A stretch of DNA of 64,000 bases from Myxococcales bacterium (GTDB lineage Bacteria > Myxococcota > Polyangia > Polyangiales > Polyangiaceae). A program made the translations under genes and the position numbers. Position 1 is the stretch's first letter, and every line of letters starts with the position of its first letter. The notes beneath the pieces are model-generated. The model was not told the DNA's origin. It saw only the letters and a list, made by a program, of their open reading frames with translations, and did not search any database. Shown in pieces: positions 21,333 to 30,911 of this stretch. Location: NCBI GenBank assembly GCA_003151595.1, contig PLXW01000049.1, positions 1 to 64,000 of the forward strand. The letters run 5' to 3'.

Positions 21333-22163
21333 TCAGTGCAGCATGAGGACAATCGCCGCGTTCACGTCGCCCGGCTCCGTCCCCGTCGTCGTCACCTTTC
21401 CCGTGAGCACCTTGCCTCCGCTCGTCACCGGGAACCCCATCAGCGTGCACGAAGGGTGAGTCACCGCGAGCGTGAGCTGAGCGCCGACGGGGACGTCGTA
21501 GACGACGGCGACCGGTCGCGGGCTCGTGACCGCCTGGAACGAAGTCGTCTTCGCGTCGGGGAGGTTTTGCGTCGAGAAGTAGGAGACCGATGCGCCCGGC
21601 GGATCGAGCACCTGAAGCGTGCCGCCGGTCGCGCTCGCGCACGCGCCGGTCGCCTGAACGACGATCTGCACGAGCGCTTTGGTCGTGTCGTTCTGAAGGA
21701 TGTCTTGCTCGAGCGTGTAGGTCGCCGAATCGGGAATCACATTGGTCCCGTAATCCGCCGAGCTCCCTGCCGGCTTCGAGCCCGGGAAGAGCAGCGTCGT
21801 GTATTTCGGTCCCGTCACCTTCGGCGCGAGCAGGGTCGCCGTCGATGGGACGGAGAGCGTGTACGTCCCCTTCGCGTCAGTGGTCGTCGACACACCGTTG
21901 TCCGTGACGGTCAGACCCGCGACCGGCTTCAGAGTCTCGTAGTCGACCATGACACCGGTCTCCGTGATCGTGCCCGCGGCATCGGCGGACGACGGGCCGC
22001 TGTCGCCCGTGACTGGTGGCGAGTTGCCCGCGTCGTCCGTCGGCAACCCAGGCGAGGAGTCGCCGCCTCCACACGAAACGGTGAGAGTCGATGCGCAGAG
22101 CGAAGCGAAGAGCACGACGGTGCGTCCGCAAGCCTTCCTCACGGAACGCGTGGCCATGTTCAT
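21333..22163 (-). CDS. Lipoprotein with carboxypeptidase-regulatory-like domain
   Basis: Protein of 276 residues. An Arg/Lys-rich start, a hydrophobic core (TVVLFASLCASTLTVSC) and a lipidated Cys before GGG form a lipoprotein signal. A Gly/Pro/Asp/Ser linker follows, then TETGVMVDYETLKPVAGLTVTD...TTTDAKGTYTLSVPS, the beta-sandwich repeat of carboxypeptidase-regulatory-like domains, and an all-beta C-terminus with one probable disulfide. ATG at 22163 is chosen because GAGGAGG lies just upstream; the frame is open 14 codons further but without a ribosome-binding site. It lies upstream of the kinase on the same strand; a structural or sensing role at the envelope is a guess. Confidence 0.75.
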   Translation of the reverse strand: MNMATRSVRKACGRTVVLFASLCASTLTVSCGGGDSSPGLPTDDAGNSPPVTGDSGPSSADAAGTITETGVMVDYETLKPVAGLTVTDNGVSTTTDAKGTYTLSVPSTATLLAPKVTGPKYTTLLFPGSKPAGSSADYGTNVIPDSATYTLEQDILQNDTTKALVQIVVQATGACASATGGTLQVLDPPGASVSYFSTQNLPDAKTTSFQAVTSPRPVAVVYDVPVGAQLTLAVTHPSCTLMGFPVTSGGKVLTGKVTTTGTEPGDVNAAIVLMLH

Positions 22164-22347
22164 GGGTTCCTCCTCAGCGGCCGCGTGCTCGAAAGCCGCG
22201 TCCAACCGGTGCCCTTCCCGACGCGATCAGTCTAGCTGAGGACCGTCACTCAACCAGTCGGTTGCCTACGATTCGTGCGTGATCTCAGCACACTACGCTG
22301 CGCTGTCTCGAAGATCGCGACAAGCACCGTGGCGGACGCTGCTGGTC

Positions 22348-23223
22348 TCACGCTGCGGTAGCGGCCACTCCATTCTCGTACTCCCGCTCCCACGCTTCGA
22401 TGATCGCGCGGCTGTCTCTGTCGTTCGGATGAAAGCCGAAGCGATAGTACGCGAGGTACCTCGGCAAGAGACCCGACAGGCCTCCCGGCTCCACGAAAAG
22501 AAACTTCGCGAGCGCGAACCACTCGCGCGCCGACCACAGCGTGCCGTCGACCTTCATCATGCGCGCCTGGTGCTCGAGCACCTTGGCCCAGAAGATCACG
22601 CTGGCGACCGCCATCGTGATCACGCGCTCGGCGTACGTTCCGCCTGCGGCGACGAACACGTCGAAGGCGACCGCCTTGTGCTCGTTCTCTTCCATCGCGT
22701 GCCATCGCCACAGCGCCGCCATCGTCGGGTCGGCCCCTTCGAGGATCTTCGGGCTGGTGAGGATCATCTCGCCCATGAGCGCCGTGAAGTGCTCCAGCGC
22801 GCACGTCGCCCCGAGCTGCGATCGACGCGGCGTCTTCTTCATGACGCGCGCGAGCAGCCGCGTGACCCGCTCTTCCATGGCGCGTGCGGGGTAGCCCTGC
22901 GCGGCGAGCATCTCGTTGTAGCGAACGTGCTCGCGACCGTGGATCCCCTCCTGGCCGCAGAAGGCGCGCACCGCTTCGCGCAAGGTCTCGTCCTTCACGC
23001 GCCGCTCGTACGCGCGCACGCTCTTCACGAAGAAGCGCTCGCCTTCCGGAAAGAAGATCGAGAGGCCGTCGAAGAACGAGGTCACCGATCGCCGTCCGCC
23101 GTGCCAGTGGCGCGGGACGGGAGGCGGCGACGGCGCCGTGCGATCGTCGGAGGCGGCGCGATGCGTGTCGAAACGAAGGTTGCGGATCTGCGGCTTCGGG
23201 TTCGCGTTCGTGCTCGTGTTCAT
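22348..23223 (-). CDS. Metal-dependent hydrolase, ferritin-like (PF10118 type)
   Basis: Cytoplasmic helical protein of 291 residues. The pattern FCGQEGIHGREHVRYN, CALEHFTALMGEM and WRWHAMEENEHKAVAFDVF supplies spaced Glu/His pairs typical of the predicted metal-dependent hydrolase family. These are related in fold to di-iron ferritin-like oxidases, so the name hydrolase is itself only predicted. The ATG at 23223 has AGGAGG ten bases upstream. It is divergent from the AraC-type regulator gene, with 93 bp between starts, an arrangement common in this family and suggesting control by that regulator. The C-terminal ALPRYLAYYRFGFHPND-like segment is also conserved in the family. Confidence 0.82.
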   Translation of the reverse strand: MNTSTNANPKPQIRNLRFDTHRAASDDRTAPSPPPVPRHWHGGRRSVTSFFDGLSIFFPEGERFFVKSVRAYERRVKDETLREAVRAFCGQEGIHGREHVRYNEMLAAQGYPARAMEERVTRLLARVMKKTPRRSQLGATCALEHFTALMGEMILTSPKILEGADPTMAALWRWHAMEENEHKAVAFDVFVAAGGTYAERVITMAVASVIFWAKVLEHQARMMKVDGTLWSAREWFALAKFLFVEPGGLSGLLPRYLAYYRFGFHPNDRDSRAIIEAWEREYENGVAATAA

Positions 23224-23316
23224 CGATCTCGGGCCTCCTGGATTTCGATCGTCCCTCCAGACCGTGCGGCGCGGTAGGTTCGCGCGTGCCAAAGTCTTGT
23301 CACTTGGGGCCACCGC

Positions 23317-24333
23317 ATGGATGAGCGTCTCGACGAGCCTTCGGTTCCGGCGGTGCAAGGGCTGCATCTGCTGGAGCTCGTGCAGCGCTGGGGCGTGACT
23401 CCGGCGGCGCTGCTCCGCGGGATCGATCTCGACGAGCGCGATCTGCGCGACCCGAGCAAGAAGATCGGCGTGAGCGTGCTCGTGCCGCTCGTCGACCGGG
23501 CGCGAGCGCTGACCGGCGAGCCAGGGCTCGGGATCTATTTCGGTCTGCGCATGCAGGTCGTCTCGCACGGCTACCTCGGCTTCGCGGCGATGACGGCGTC
23601 GACCGTCGGCGAAGCGATCGATCTCGCCATCCGCTTCGCGCCGATGCTCACGACCGCGATCTCGCTCCGCACGCATCGCTCCGGTCAGTCCGTCGCGTTC
23701 ATCCTCGACGAAGACGCCGACCTCGGCTCCGCACGCGACGCCGTGCTCCTCGCTCTCCTCGTCGGCATCTGGCGAATCGGGTGCACGCTCACAGGGCGCG
23801 CGCTCGACGGGCACGCCGACCTCGCCATGCGCGAGCCGGCGTACTTCGAGCGCTTCCGTCCCGTCGCGCCGAACGTGCGCTTCGGTCAGCCGCACAACCA
23901 GCTCGTGTTCGACGCCGCGATCCTCGACTACCCGCTGGCCACGTCCGACCCGGCGGCGTTGCAGCTGGCGCGCGAGCAGTGCGAGCTCGCGATCGAGATG
24001 CTCGGATTCGACGGACGCGTCGTCGGGCGCGCGCGCGCCGCGATTCCGAAAGTGGGCGGCGGCTTCCGATCGCTCGACGAGGTGGCGGCGAAGCTCAAGA
24101 TGTCGACGCGCACGTTGAAGCGGAAGCTGGCGACGGGAGGCACCGCGTACTCGGCTCTCCTCGATCATGCGCGCCTGGAGCGCGCGGAGCGATTGCTCGC
24201 GTCCGGACGTCTGTCGATCGACGCGATCGCCGAGACGCTCGGCTACTCGGACACCGCGAACTTCACGCGCGCCTTTCGCCGCTGGACGAAGACGACGCCC
24301 GCCGCGTACCGCGCGAAGCGGATGGGAGCATAG
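23317..24333 (+). CDS. AraC-family transcriptional regulator (OruR/MtlR-like)
   Basis: Protein of 338 residues. The N-terminal domain (about 20-220) is the arabinose-binding-type sensor of the OruR/ArgR subgroup (GLGIYFGLRMQVVSHGYLGFAAM...TVGEAIDLAIRFAPM). The C-terminal HTH_18 pair is clear: DEVAAKLKMSTRTLKRKLA and SIDAIAETLGYSDTANFTRAF, followed by RRWTKTTPAAYR. ATG at 23317 is the first start. Transcribed away from the hydrolase gene; regulators of this subgroup often control lipid or fatty-acid-modifying neighbours, so the divergent hydrolase is the likely target. The stop is only about 20 bp from the next kinase gene. Confidence 0.88.
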   Translation: MDERLDEPSVPAVQGLHLLELVQRWGVTPAALLRGIDLDERDLRDPSKKIGVSVLVPLVDRARALTGEPGLGIYFGLRMQVVSHGYLGFAAMTASTVGEAIDLAIRFAPMLTTAISLRTHRSGQSVAFILDEDADLGSARDAVLLALLVGIWRIGCTLTGRALDGHADLAMREPAYFERFRPVAPNVRFGQPHNQLVFDAAILDYPLATSDPAALQLAREQCELAIEMLGFDGRVVGRARAAIPKVGGGFRSLDEVAAKLKMSTRTLKRKLATGGTAYSALLDHARLERAERLLASGRLSIDAIAETLGYSDTANFTRAFRRWTKTTPAAYRAKRMGA

Positions 24334-24352
24334 GCGCGGCTAGGACGTTGCG

Positions 24353-27300
24353 GTGGTGCCCGATACGATCCCACGCGTGGGGGTTCCGTCGACGAAGCGC
24401 TTCACGATCCGCCGCCGGATCGGTGAAGGAGGCATGGGCGTCGTCTACGAAGCGTTCGACCAGGAGCGCGGCGCCACCGTCGCGCTGAAGGCGCTGAACC
24501 GCTTCGACGGAGACGCGCTGGCCCGCTTCAAGCGCGAGTTTCGCGCGCTGCAAGGGCTCGCGCATACGAACCTCGTCGCGCTCGACGAGCTCTTCTTCGA
24601 GAACGACGAGTGGTTCTTCACGATGGAGCTCCTCGACGGCGTGGACTTCGTGACCCACGTGACCGGAGGCGCCTCGCGCGTGCCGTTCGACAGCACCGTG
24701 CGCGAGAGCCTCGGAAAGCTCGCGCCGAGCGACGCGGCGTCGAGCGGAGGAGGTGAAGAGAGCGACGTGCCTCCGCCGTTCGACGAGCGGAAGCTGCGCG
24801 AAGCGATCCGCCAGCTCCTCGAGGGACTCTCCGCGCTTCACGCGGTCGACAAGGTCCATCGCGACATCAAGCCGTCGAACGTGCTGGTGACGCGCGAAGG
24901 ACGTGTCGTGCTGCTCGACTTCGGCCTCGTCACCGAAGCGTCGTCCGACGATCGCTCGACCGGGAGCGCGGTGCTCGGTACGCCCGCGTACATGGCGCCG
25001 GAGCAGGCCGCGTCGCGCGAGATAGGCCCCGCCGCGGATCTCTACGCGGTCGGAGCAATGCTCTACGAGACGCTCACGGGGCGCCTGCCGATCGAAGGGG
25101 GCCCGCTCCAGATGCTGCTCGACAAGCAGACGCGTGAGCCCGCGCCGCCGTCCTCGATCGCCGCCGGCGTGCCCGAGGATCTGAGCGCGCTGTGCGTGAA
25201 GTTGCTCCGGTTCGAGCCCGCGCAGCGACCGACCGCCAGCGACGTGCTCCGGTCTCTCTTCGTCCCCGGCGCATCGGGCGTGACGCTGCCGCGCGGGTCG
25301 TCGGAGACACCGATCTTCGTCGGTCGCAGCCGCGAGCTCGAGGGGCTGCGCGCGGCGTTCGAGGCCACGACCCAGGGGAAGCTCGCGACGGTGCTCGTGT
25401 GCGGCGAGTCGGGGATCGGAAAGTCGTATTTGGTACGGCGCTTCACTGGCCTCTTGCTGGCCGATCACCCCGAGACGATGTTGCTCGAAGGGCGGTGTTA
25501 CGAGCGCGAGACCGTTCCGTACAAGACGCTCGATGGCATCGTGGACGCGCTCAGCCGGCGACTCTCGCGCATGAGCGCGAGCGAGGTCGCGGCGCTGCTC
25601 CCCACGCGCTGCGCCACGCTCGCGCAAGTCTTCCCGGTGATGCTTCGCGTTCCGCAGGTGGCCAAGGAGCACGCCGCGGTCACGCTCTCCGCGGAGCCTC
25701 ACGAGCTGCGCCAGCGCGCGTTCGTCGCGCTCCGCGAGCTGTTCACGCGCGTCGCCGTGCGCCGGCCGACCGTCGTCGTGATCGACGACCTTCAGTGGGC
25801 CGACGACGACGGGCTCCGCGCGCTCGCCGAGATCTTGCGGTCGCCGGACGCGCCGCCGTTGCTGCTGCTCGGCACCGTGCGGCTCGCATCGCGCGAGGAC
25901 GCAGGCTTTCGGCGCGTGCGTGCCGTGATTCCCGGTGAGGCGCGCGTGATCGATCTCGCCGGCCTCGGACACGACGACGCGCGCGCGCTCGCCGTGGCCT
26001 TCTTGAAGCGCAGCGACGCCGGCGACGCGGATCCGGAGATCATCGCCAGCGAGGCCGGAGGACACCCGCTCTTCGTCGAGGAGCTCGCGCGGCACGTCGC
26101 GCTCGGCGGATCGGCGCGTGACGAAGGCGTGCCCACGACTCGGGCGCGCGTCTTGCTCGACGACGCGATCTGGTCGCGCATCCAGCAGCTCGAACGACCC
26201 ACACGCGAGATGGCGGAGCTGGTCGCGATCGCGGGGAAGCCGATTCCGCAGGAGGTCGCGGCCGCGGCGGCGCGCATCGAGCCCGCGGAGTTCAATCGGA
26301 GGGCGGCGACGTTGCGCGCCTCGAACCTCGTGCGAACCGGCGGCGCGAGATGGGCCGACGCCATCGAGCCGTACCATGATCGTGTACGAGAGGCGGTGCT
26401 CGCGCAGCTCACGCCCGAGCGAAAGCGCGCATTGCACGAGGCGCTGGCGATCGCGTTCGAGGCCTCGTCGCACCCTGACGCGGAGACGCTGGCGACACAC
26501 TGGCGCGCCGCCGGGAGCTCCGCGCGCGCCGCGCGCTATGCGGTAGCCGCGGGCGATCAAGCGTCGAAGATGTTCGCCTTCGATCACGCGGCGCTGTGGT
26601 ACGAGCAAGCCGTCGGCCTGCTCCCCGAGGGCGACGCGGATCGCCGCGCGCAGCGCATCAAGCTCGGCAACGCGCTCGCCTTCGCCGGAAGAGGCGCGCT
26701 CGCAGCGCCGCACTTCGAAGCCGCCGCCGCCGAATCGCGACCGATCGAGGCGCTCGAGCTCCGGCGCCGCGCGGCCGATCAGCTCCTGCGAGGCGGCCGC
26801 ACCGACGAGGGGTTCGAGGCCACGCGCGCGGTGCTCGCGTCGATCGGCATTCGCTTCCCGAAGACGCGCTTCGAGACGATCCTCGCCATTCTCTTCTATC
26901 GGTTCGTGCTCGCCGTTCGCGGGCTCGCGTTCCAGCGGCGCGAGCTCGGGCAGATCACCGCCGAGGAGCTCGCGCGCGTCGATACGTGCATGATGGTCGG
27001 CTACGCGCTCTCGCTCGCCGATCCGCTCGTGGGCACTGTCTTCCAGACGCGCGCGCTGCTCTTCGCGCTCGACGCCGGCGAGATCGAACGCGTCGTGCAC
27101 GCGGTGGCGCTCGAGCTCCCGTTCGTCGCGATCGCCGGCGGACGATCGTGGCGTCGCACGGCGCGCCTCTTCGACCACGCGCGCGCGCTCGCCGTCGAGA
27201 GCGGGAGCGTCGAGTCACGCGCTTACGTCGCGCTGGGCATCGGCGTGTCGCTCTTCTCCAACGGGCGATACGAGGATTGTCTGGCGAGCCTGCAATCCAC

Positions 27301-28120
27301 CCTCGACCTGTTGCGAGACGGAGCGACCGGTCTCGTCCACGAGCAGCTCATCGCCCGTTCGTTCGCCATCATCGCGCTGGCCAACCTCGGGCGCTTCCGG
27401 GAGCTCTGTCGCCTGCAGGACGAGAGTCTGCGTGAAGGCCTCGCACGCGGCGACGTCTACGTCACGATTTCGATGAAGACCGGCTTCGCGAACCTCGCCT
27501 GGCTCGTCGCCGATCGCCCGGACGTCGCAGAGTCCGAGGTGCGTGACGCGATGGCCGGCTGGTCGGCCGGCGGGTTTCACACGGAGCACTACCACGCGCT
27601 CCTCGCCCGGGTTCACCTGCTGCTCTACCGCGAAGAGGCCGTCGCGGCCGACGCGGTCGCGAAGGAGCTCCTTCGGCGAACGAAGGGGTCGTCGCTCTGG
27701 CGCATTCAGGCGATCAGGCTCTATGCGCGCCACGTGAACACCGCCACCGCCTCGCTGCTGCTGCAGAAGGGGCTCGGTGACAGCGACGCGCTTCTGCGCC
27801 GGGTGGCGCTCGGCGCGCGCGCGATCGAGCGCGAACAGATGGCGTGGGCGCTTCCTTTCGTGACGCTGGCGCGCGCTCAGCTCGCGCGATGGCGAGGCGC
27901 GCGCGACGAAGCCATCCGCGGGCTCGACGACGCCGCGCGCGGATTCGACGCGGCCGACATGGCGGCCTACGCAGCGGCCACGCGCGACCGCGTCGCACGC
28001 CTTCGCGGCGACGCGTCCACGGCGGCCGAGATCGAGCGCGCCGCAGCCTTCTTTCGGGGCGAAGGGGTCGCCGCGCCTGCGCGCTTCATCGCGATGCTCG
28101 TCCCCGGCTTGCCGGCGTGA
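24353..28120 (+). CDS. Ser/Thr protein kinase fused to AAA_16 ATPase and TPR-like C-terminus (PknK-like)
   Basis: Large cytoplasmic signalling protein of 1255 residues. Kinase domain 20-300: IGEGGMGVVYEAF, VALKAL, HRDIKPSNV (about 168), DFGLV (about 188), GTPAYMAPEQ. ATPase domain from about 318: FVGRSRELEGL, Walker A GESGIGKS (about 351-358), Walker B VVVIDDLQWAD (about 472), and the STAND-like GGHPLFVEELARH. The remaining ~650 residues are alpha-helical, TPR-like repeats. No transmembrane segment is visible. This architecture matches PknK-type kinases, where the ATPase/TPR part binds partner proteins. GTG at 24353 is used; GTG codons a few codons later are equally possible. A long open frame on the opposite strand is a shadow. 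Confidence 0.9.
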   Translation: MVPDTIPRVGVPSTKRFTIRRRIGEGGMGVVYEAFDQERGATVALKALNRFDGDALARFKREFRALQGLAHTNLVALDELFFENDEWFFTMELLDGVDFVTHVTGGASRVPFDSTVRESLGKLAPSDAASSGGGEESDVPPPFDERKLREAIRQLLEGLSALHAVDKVHRDIKPSNVLVTREGRVVLLDFGLVTEASSDDRSTGSAVLGTPAYMAPEQAASREIGPAADLYAVGAMLYETLTGRLPIEGGPLQMLLDKQTREPAPPSSIAAGVPEDLSALCVKLLRFEPAQRPTASDVLRSLFVPGASGVTLPRGSSETPIFVGRSRELEGLRAAFEATTQGKLATVLVCGESGIGKSYLVRRFTGLLLADHPETMLLEGRCYERETVPYKTLDGIVDALSRRLSRMSASEVAALLPTRCATLAQVFPVMLRVPQVAKEHAAVTLSAEPHELRQRAFVALRELFTRVAVRRPTVVVIDDLQWADDDGLRALAEILRSPDAPPLLLLGTVRLASREDAGFRRVRAVIPGEARVIDLAGLGHDDARALAVAFLKRSDAGDADPEIIASEAGGHPLFVEELARHVALGGSARDEGVPTTRARVLLDDAIWSRIQQLERPTREMAELVAIAGKPIPQEVAAAAARIEPAEFNRRAATLRASNLVRTGGARWADAIEPYHDRVREAVLAQLTPERKRALHEALAIAFEASSHPDAETLATHWRAAGSSARAARYAVAAGDQASKMFAFDHAALWYEQAVGLLPEGDADRRAQRIKLGNALAFAGRGALAAPHFEAAAAESRPIEALELRRRAADQLLRGGRTDEGFEATRAVLASIGIRFPKTRFETILAILFYRFVLAVRGLAFQRRELGQITAEELARVDTCMMVGYALSLADPLVGTVFQTRALLFALDAGEIERVVHAVALELPFVAIAGGRSWRRTARLFDHARALAVESGSVESRAYVALGIGVSLFSNGRYEDCLASLQSTLDLLRDGATGLVHEQLIARSFAIIALANLGRFRELCRLQDESLREGLARGDVYVTISMKTGFANLAWLVADRPDVAESEVRDAMAGWSAGGFHTEHYHALLARVHLLLYREEAVAADAVAKELLRRTKGSSLWRIQAIRLYARHVNTATASLLLQKGLGDSDALLRRVALGARAIEREQMAWALPFVTLARAQLARWRGARDEAIRGLDDAARGFDAADMAAYAAATRDRVARLRGDASTAAEIERAAAFFRGEGVAAPARFIAMLVPGLPA

Positions 28121-28271
28121 GGTCACGCGCGCGTGGAGGGCGTTCGCGTGGGTCCAATGGTGCGCGCGCCCGTGATCCGTCGACGCCGAGGGAAATGATT
28201 TCGAGAGACGGTTCGCGGCAGCCGCGGCCATCCGGTCTCCGAAGGTTGTTCGCCCACCTTTAGGAGACCTA

Positions 28272-30824
28272 ATGCGGTCGACAGTCTTTCGTTGTGCGAT
28301 GAGCCTCACGCTCATCGTGGTCGGCGGAGCCTCGGTCGAAGGGTGCCTCAGGCGCCCTGTCGTCGCCGGAGAGCCCACCACGACCACGAACTTCACCACG
28401 CAGCTCGCGACCGAGGCCGTCGACAAGATCGATCTGCTCTTCGCGATCGATAACTCGGCGTCGATGGGCGACAAGCAGGCGTACCTCGAGCAAGCGATCC
28501 CCTCGCTGGTGAAGCGCCTCGTCACGCCGTACTGCGTCGACGACGCTGATGGCACCACGTTGAAGGGGCAATCGACCGCGAGCCCCAACGGCGGCGACCC
28601 CACGTGTCCCGCGGGATCGCAGCTCGAATTCCCTGCGGTGCACGACATGCACATCGGGATCGTGAGCTCGTCGCTCGGGTCGCGCCTCGGCGAGACGCAG
28701 GACGGAAAGAACGCCGCGTGTCTCGCCAACGCAACCGTGCAGATCGGCAGCACGAACCTCCAGAGTCACAACGACGACTCGGGGCACTTGCTCACGCGCG
28801 CGTCGACGCCGGCGGCCAATCCGCCGACGGAGACCTCGCAACCCGACGCGCCGAGCGGGTTCCTCGCCTGGTATCCGTCGGTCACGGCCAACGACGGGAA
28901 AGACGCCGGCGCGCCCGCGCCGATTCAAGCCGCGGTGCAGCTCGAGACCGACTTCAGCGATCTCGTCGCCGGCGTGCACGAGTATGGATGCGGGATCGAG
29001 TCACAGCTCGAGAGCTGGTACCGCTTCCTCGTGCAGCCGGACCCGTACGCGAGCCTGGCCATCGACACGAGTCACCACGCGCAGTGGGTCGGCGTCGATA
29101 CGACCATTCTCAAGCAGCGACACGATTTCCTGCGCCCCGATTCGCTCGTCGCCGTCATCGTGCTCACCGACGAGAACGACTCCGAGATCGACGTGCGATC
29201 GCTCGGCGGCCTCGGTTACCAGTTCATGGGGGGCTCGTGGCATCCGCCGCGCGGGACGTCGGCCTGCGCCGCGAACCCGAACGACCCGGCGTGCAAGCCG
29301 TGCCCCGACGCCGGCTCCTCGGACCCTGCGTGCGCGAAAGGGGCGTACGCCGGCGCGACCGACTGGGGGGACGATCTGAACCTGCGGCACGTTCACATGC
29401 AGCAGAAGTACGGGCAGAACCCGCAGTTTCCGTTGAGCCGTTACGTCAACGGGCTCACCGCGCCGACCATCCCCGATCGCGCGGGCGAATATCCGTCGGG
29501 CGCGACGGCGTACACCGGAACGCCCAACTGCCAGAACCCGCTCTTCGCCAAAGACCTCCCCGACGGGACGACGCTGTCGAAGGACGTCGCCACCGCGTAC
29601 CCGATCGGCGCGGCCGATCAGAAGACGCTGTGCAACCTCACGCCGTCCACCGCGCGATCGAAGAACCTCGTCTTCTTCGCCATCATCGGCGGCGTGCCGC
29701 ACCAGCTTCTCCATTTCGATCCCAACAGCACAGCCAACAGTCAGCTGGTGGACGCCGATTGGGTGAAGATCCTCGGCAACGATCCGGACAAGTATAACTA
29801 CTCGGGCATCGACTATCACATGGTCGAGTCGTACCAACCGCGCACCGGACTCGCGAACATCGCGGCGCTCACCGGGAACGAGACGGCGGCGCAGGCGCCG
29901 GGGACGGGGACCGATCCGTGGAACGGTGGCGAGTGGATCACGGATGGAACCGACCCCGCGGGTCACCAACTGCACGTCGATCTCCCGGTCGACCGCCAGT
30001 ACGCCTGCACCTTCGCGCTCACGGGGACGCCGCGCGACTGTTCGAATCAACTCGGGCCCAACGGTCGGCAGTGGACCGTCCCCGAGAACGGCTTCGGGTG
30101 CGACTGCTCTTCGACCGGGCTCGCGGCGGGGCAGGTGTCGCCGGTGTGCGATCGCACGACGCCCACCAACCAGATCGCCGCGAAGGCGTACCCGACGATC
30201 CGCGAGCTCGATCTCGCGCACCAGCTCGGGGCGCAGGGGATCGTCTCGTCGATCTGCCCCATCGACGTCACCGACAACGCGACGAAGGACGACCCGCTCT
30301 ACGGCTACCGGCCGGCGGTGGCGGCGATCGTCGATCGACTCAAGAACGCGCTGACCAACACGTGCCTCCCTCACAAGCTCGAGCCGGAAGACGGGACCGA
30401 CGACATCCCGTGTCTGATCCTGGCGACGCTCGCCAGCACGACTGCGGCGAACGCGAGCAACCCCGAAGCCGATTGCGCGACGTCGAAGTACCCAGGGCTC
30501 TCGGTGCCCGACGCGAGCACGCTCGAGACGTTCCTTCGTCAGGCGGAGAGCGAGTGGCAGCAGCGCGGGGGCGCGGCCAGCGGAGAGGCGGACCCAGCGA
30601 CGCTCCCCACGTGCCAGGTGAATCAGCTCGCGGCGAGCGCGCTCGTGAACGGCTCGTGCAAGGCGTCGAGCTCGCAAGGGTGGTGCTACGTGTCGGGGGC
30701 CGCGGCCGGCGTGTGCGAGCAGGCGATCCTCTTCAGCCCGCAGACTCTCCCCTTCGGATCGGGCGTGAATCTCCAGTGCCTCGAGACGCTGAGCGTCACG
30801 CCTGCGAGCGCGGACGGCGGGTGA
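28272..30824 (+). CDS. VWA-domain lipoprotein
   Basis: Secreted protein of 850 residues. The signal ends in SVEGC, a lipobox-like site with Cys at 25. The von Willebrand A fold starts at about 52 with KIDLLFAIDNSASMGDK, a complete DxSxS metal-ion site, and its last strand is LVAVIVLTDENDSEID. Large inserts rich in Cys, Pro and Asn (for example CAANPNDPACKPCPD) interrupt the domain. A C-terminal Cys-rich region follows. ATG at 28272 has AGGAGA upstream. The protein is probably a surface-exposed binding protein; proteins of this build are numerous in myxobacteria but uncharacterised. It is separated by 88 bp from the AgmX/PglI-like gene downstream. Confidence 0.8.
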   Translation: MRSTVFRCAMSLTLIVVGGASVEGCLRRPVVAGEPTTTTNFTTQLATEAVDKIDLLFAIDNSASMGDKQAYLEQAIPSLVKRLVTPYCVDDADGTTLKGQSTASPNGGDPTCPAGSQLEFPAVHDMHIGIVSSSLGSRLGETQDGKNAACLANATVQIGSTNLQSHNDDSGHLLTRASTPAANPPTETSQPDAPSGFLAWYPSVTANDGKDAGAPAPIQAAVQLETDFSDLVAGVHEYGCGIESQLESWYRFLVQPDPYASLAIDTSHHAQWVGVDTTILKQRHDFLRPDSLVAVIVLTDENDSEIDVRSLGGLGYQFMGGSWHPPRGTSACAANPNDPACKPCPDAGSSDPACAKGAYAGATDWGDDLNLRHVHMQQKYGQNPQFPLSRYVNGLTAPTIPDRAGEYPSGATAYTGTPNCQNPLFAKDLPDGTTLSKDVATAYPIGAADQKTLCNLTPSTARSKNLVFFAIIGGVPHQLLHFDPNSTANSQLVDADWVKILGNDPDKYNYSGIDYHMVESYQPRTGLANIAALTGNETAAQAPGTGTDPWNGGEWITDGTDPAGHQLHVDLPVDRQYACTFALTGTPRDCSNQLGPNGRQWTVPENGFGCDCSSTGLAAGQVSPVCDRTTPTNQIAAKAYPTIRELDLAHQLGAQGIVSSICPIDVTDNATKDDPLYGYRPAVAAIVDRLKNALTNTCLPHKLEPEDGTDDIPCLILATLASTTAANASNPEADCATSKYPGLSVPDASTLETFLRQAESEWQQRGGAASGEADPATLPTCQVNQLAASALVNGSCKASSSQGWCYVSGAAAGVCEQAILFSPQTLPFGSGVNLQCLETLSVTPASADGG

Positions 30825-30911
30825 AGCGGCGCGGACGGCTCACCCGTTCGGGCGACACACACGCGAGCCCGAGGCTGCTATTTCGATCAGGATGAAGCGG
30901 GGCGTCTCACC

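Noticed and set aside
24263..27178. A 971-residue open frame on the minus strand
   Set aside because: It lies opposite the conserved kinase-AAA gene and is dominated by Arg, Glu and Ala, the expected composition of an antisense frame in such GC-rich DNA. It has no recognisable motif.
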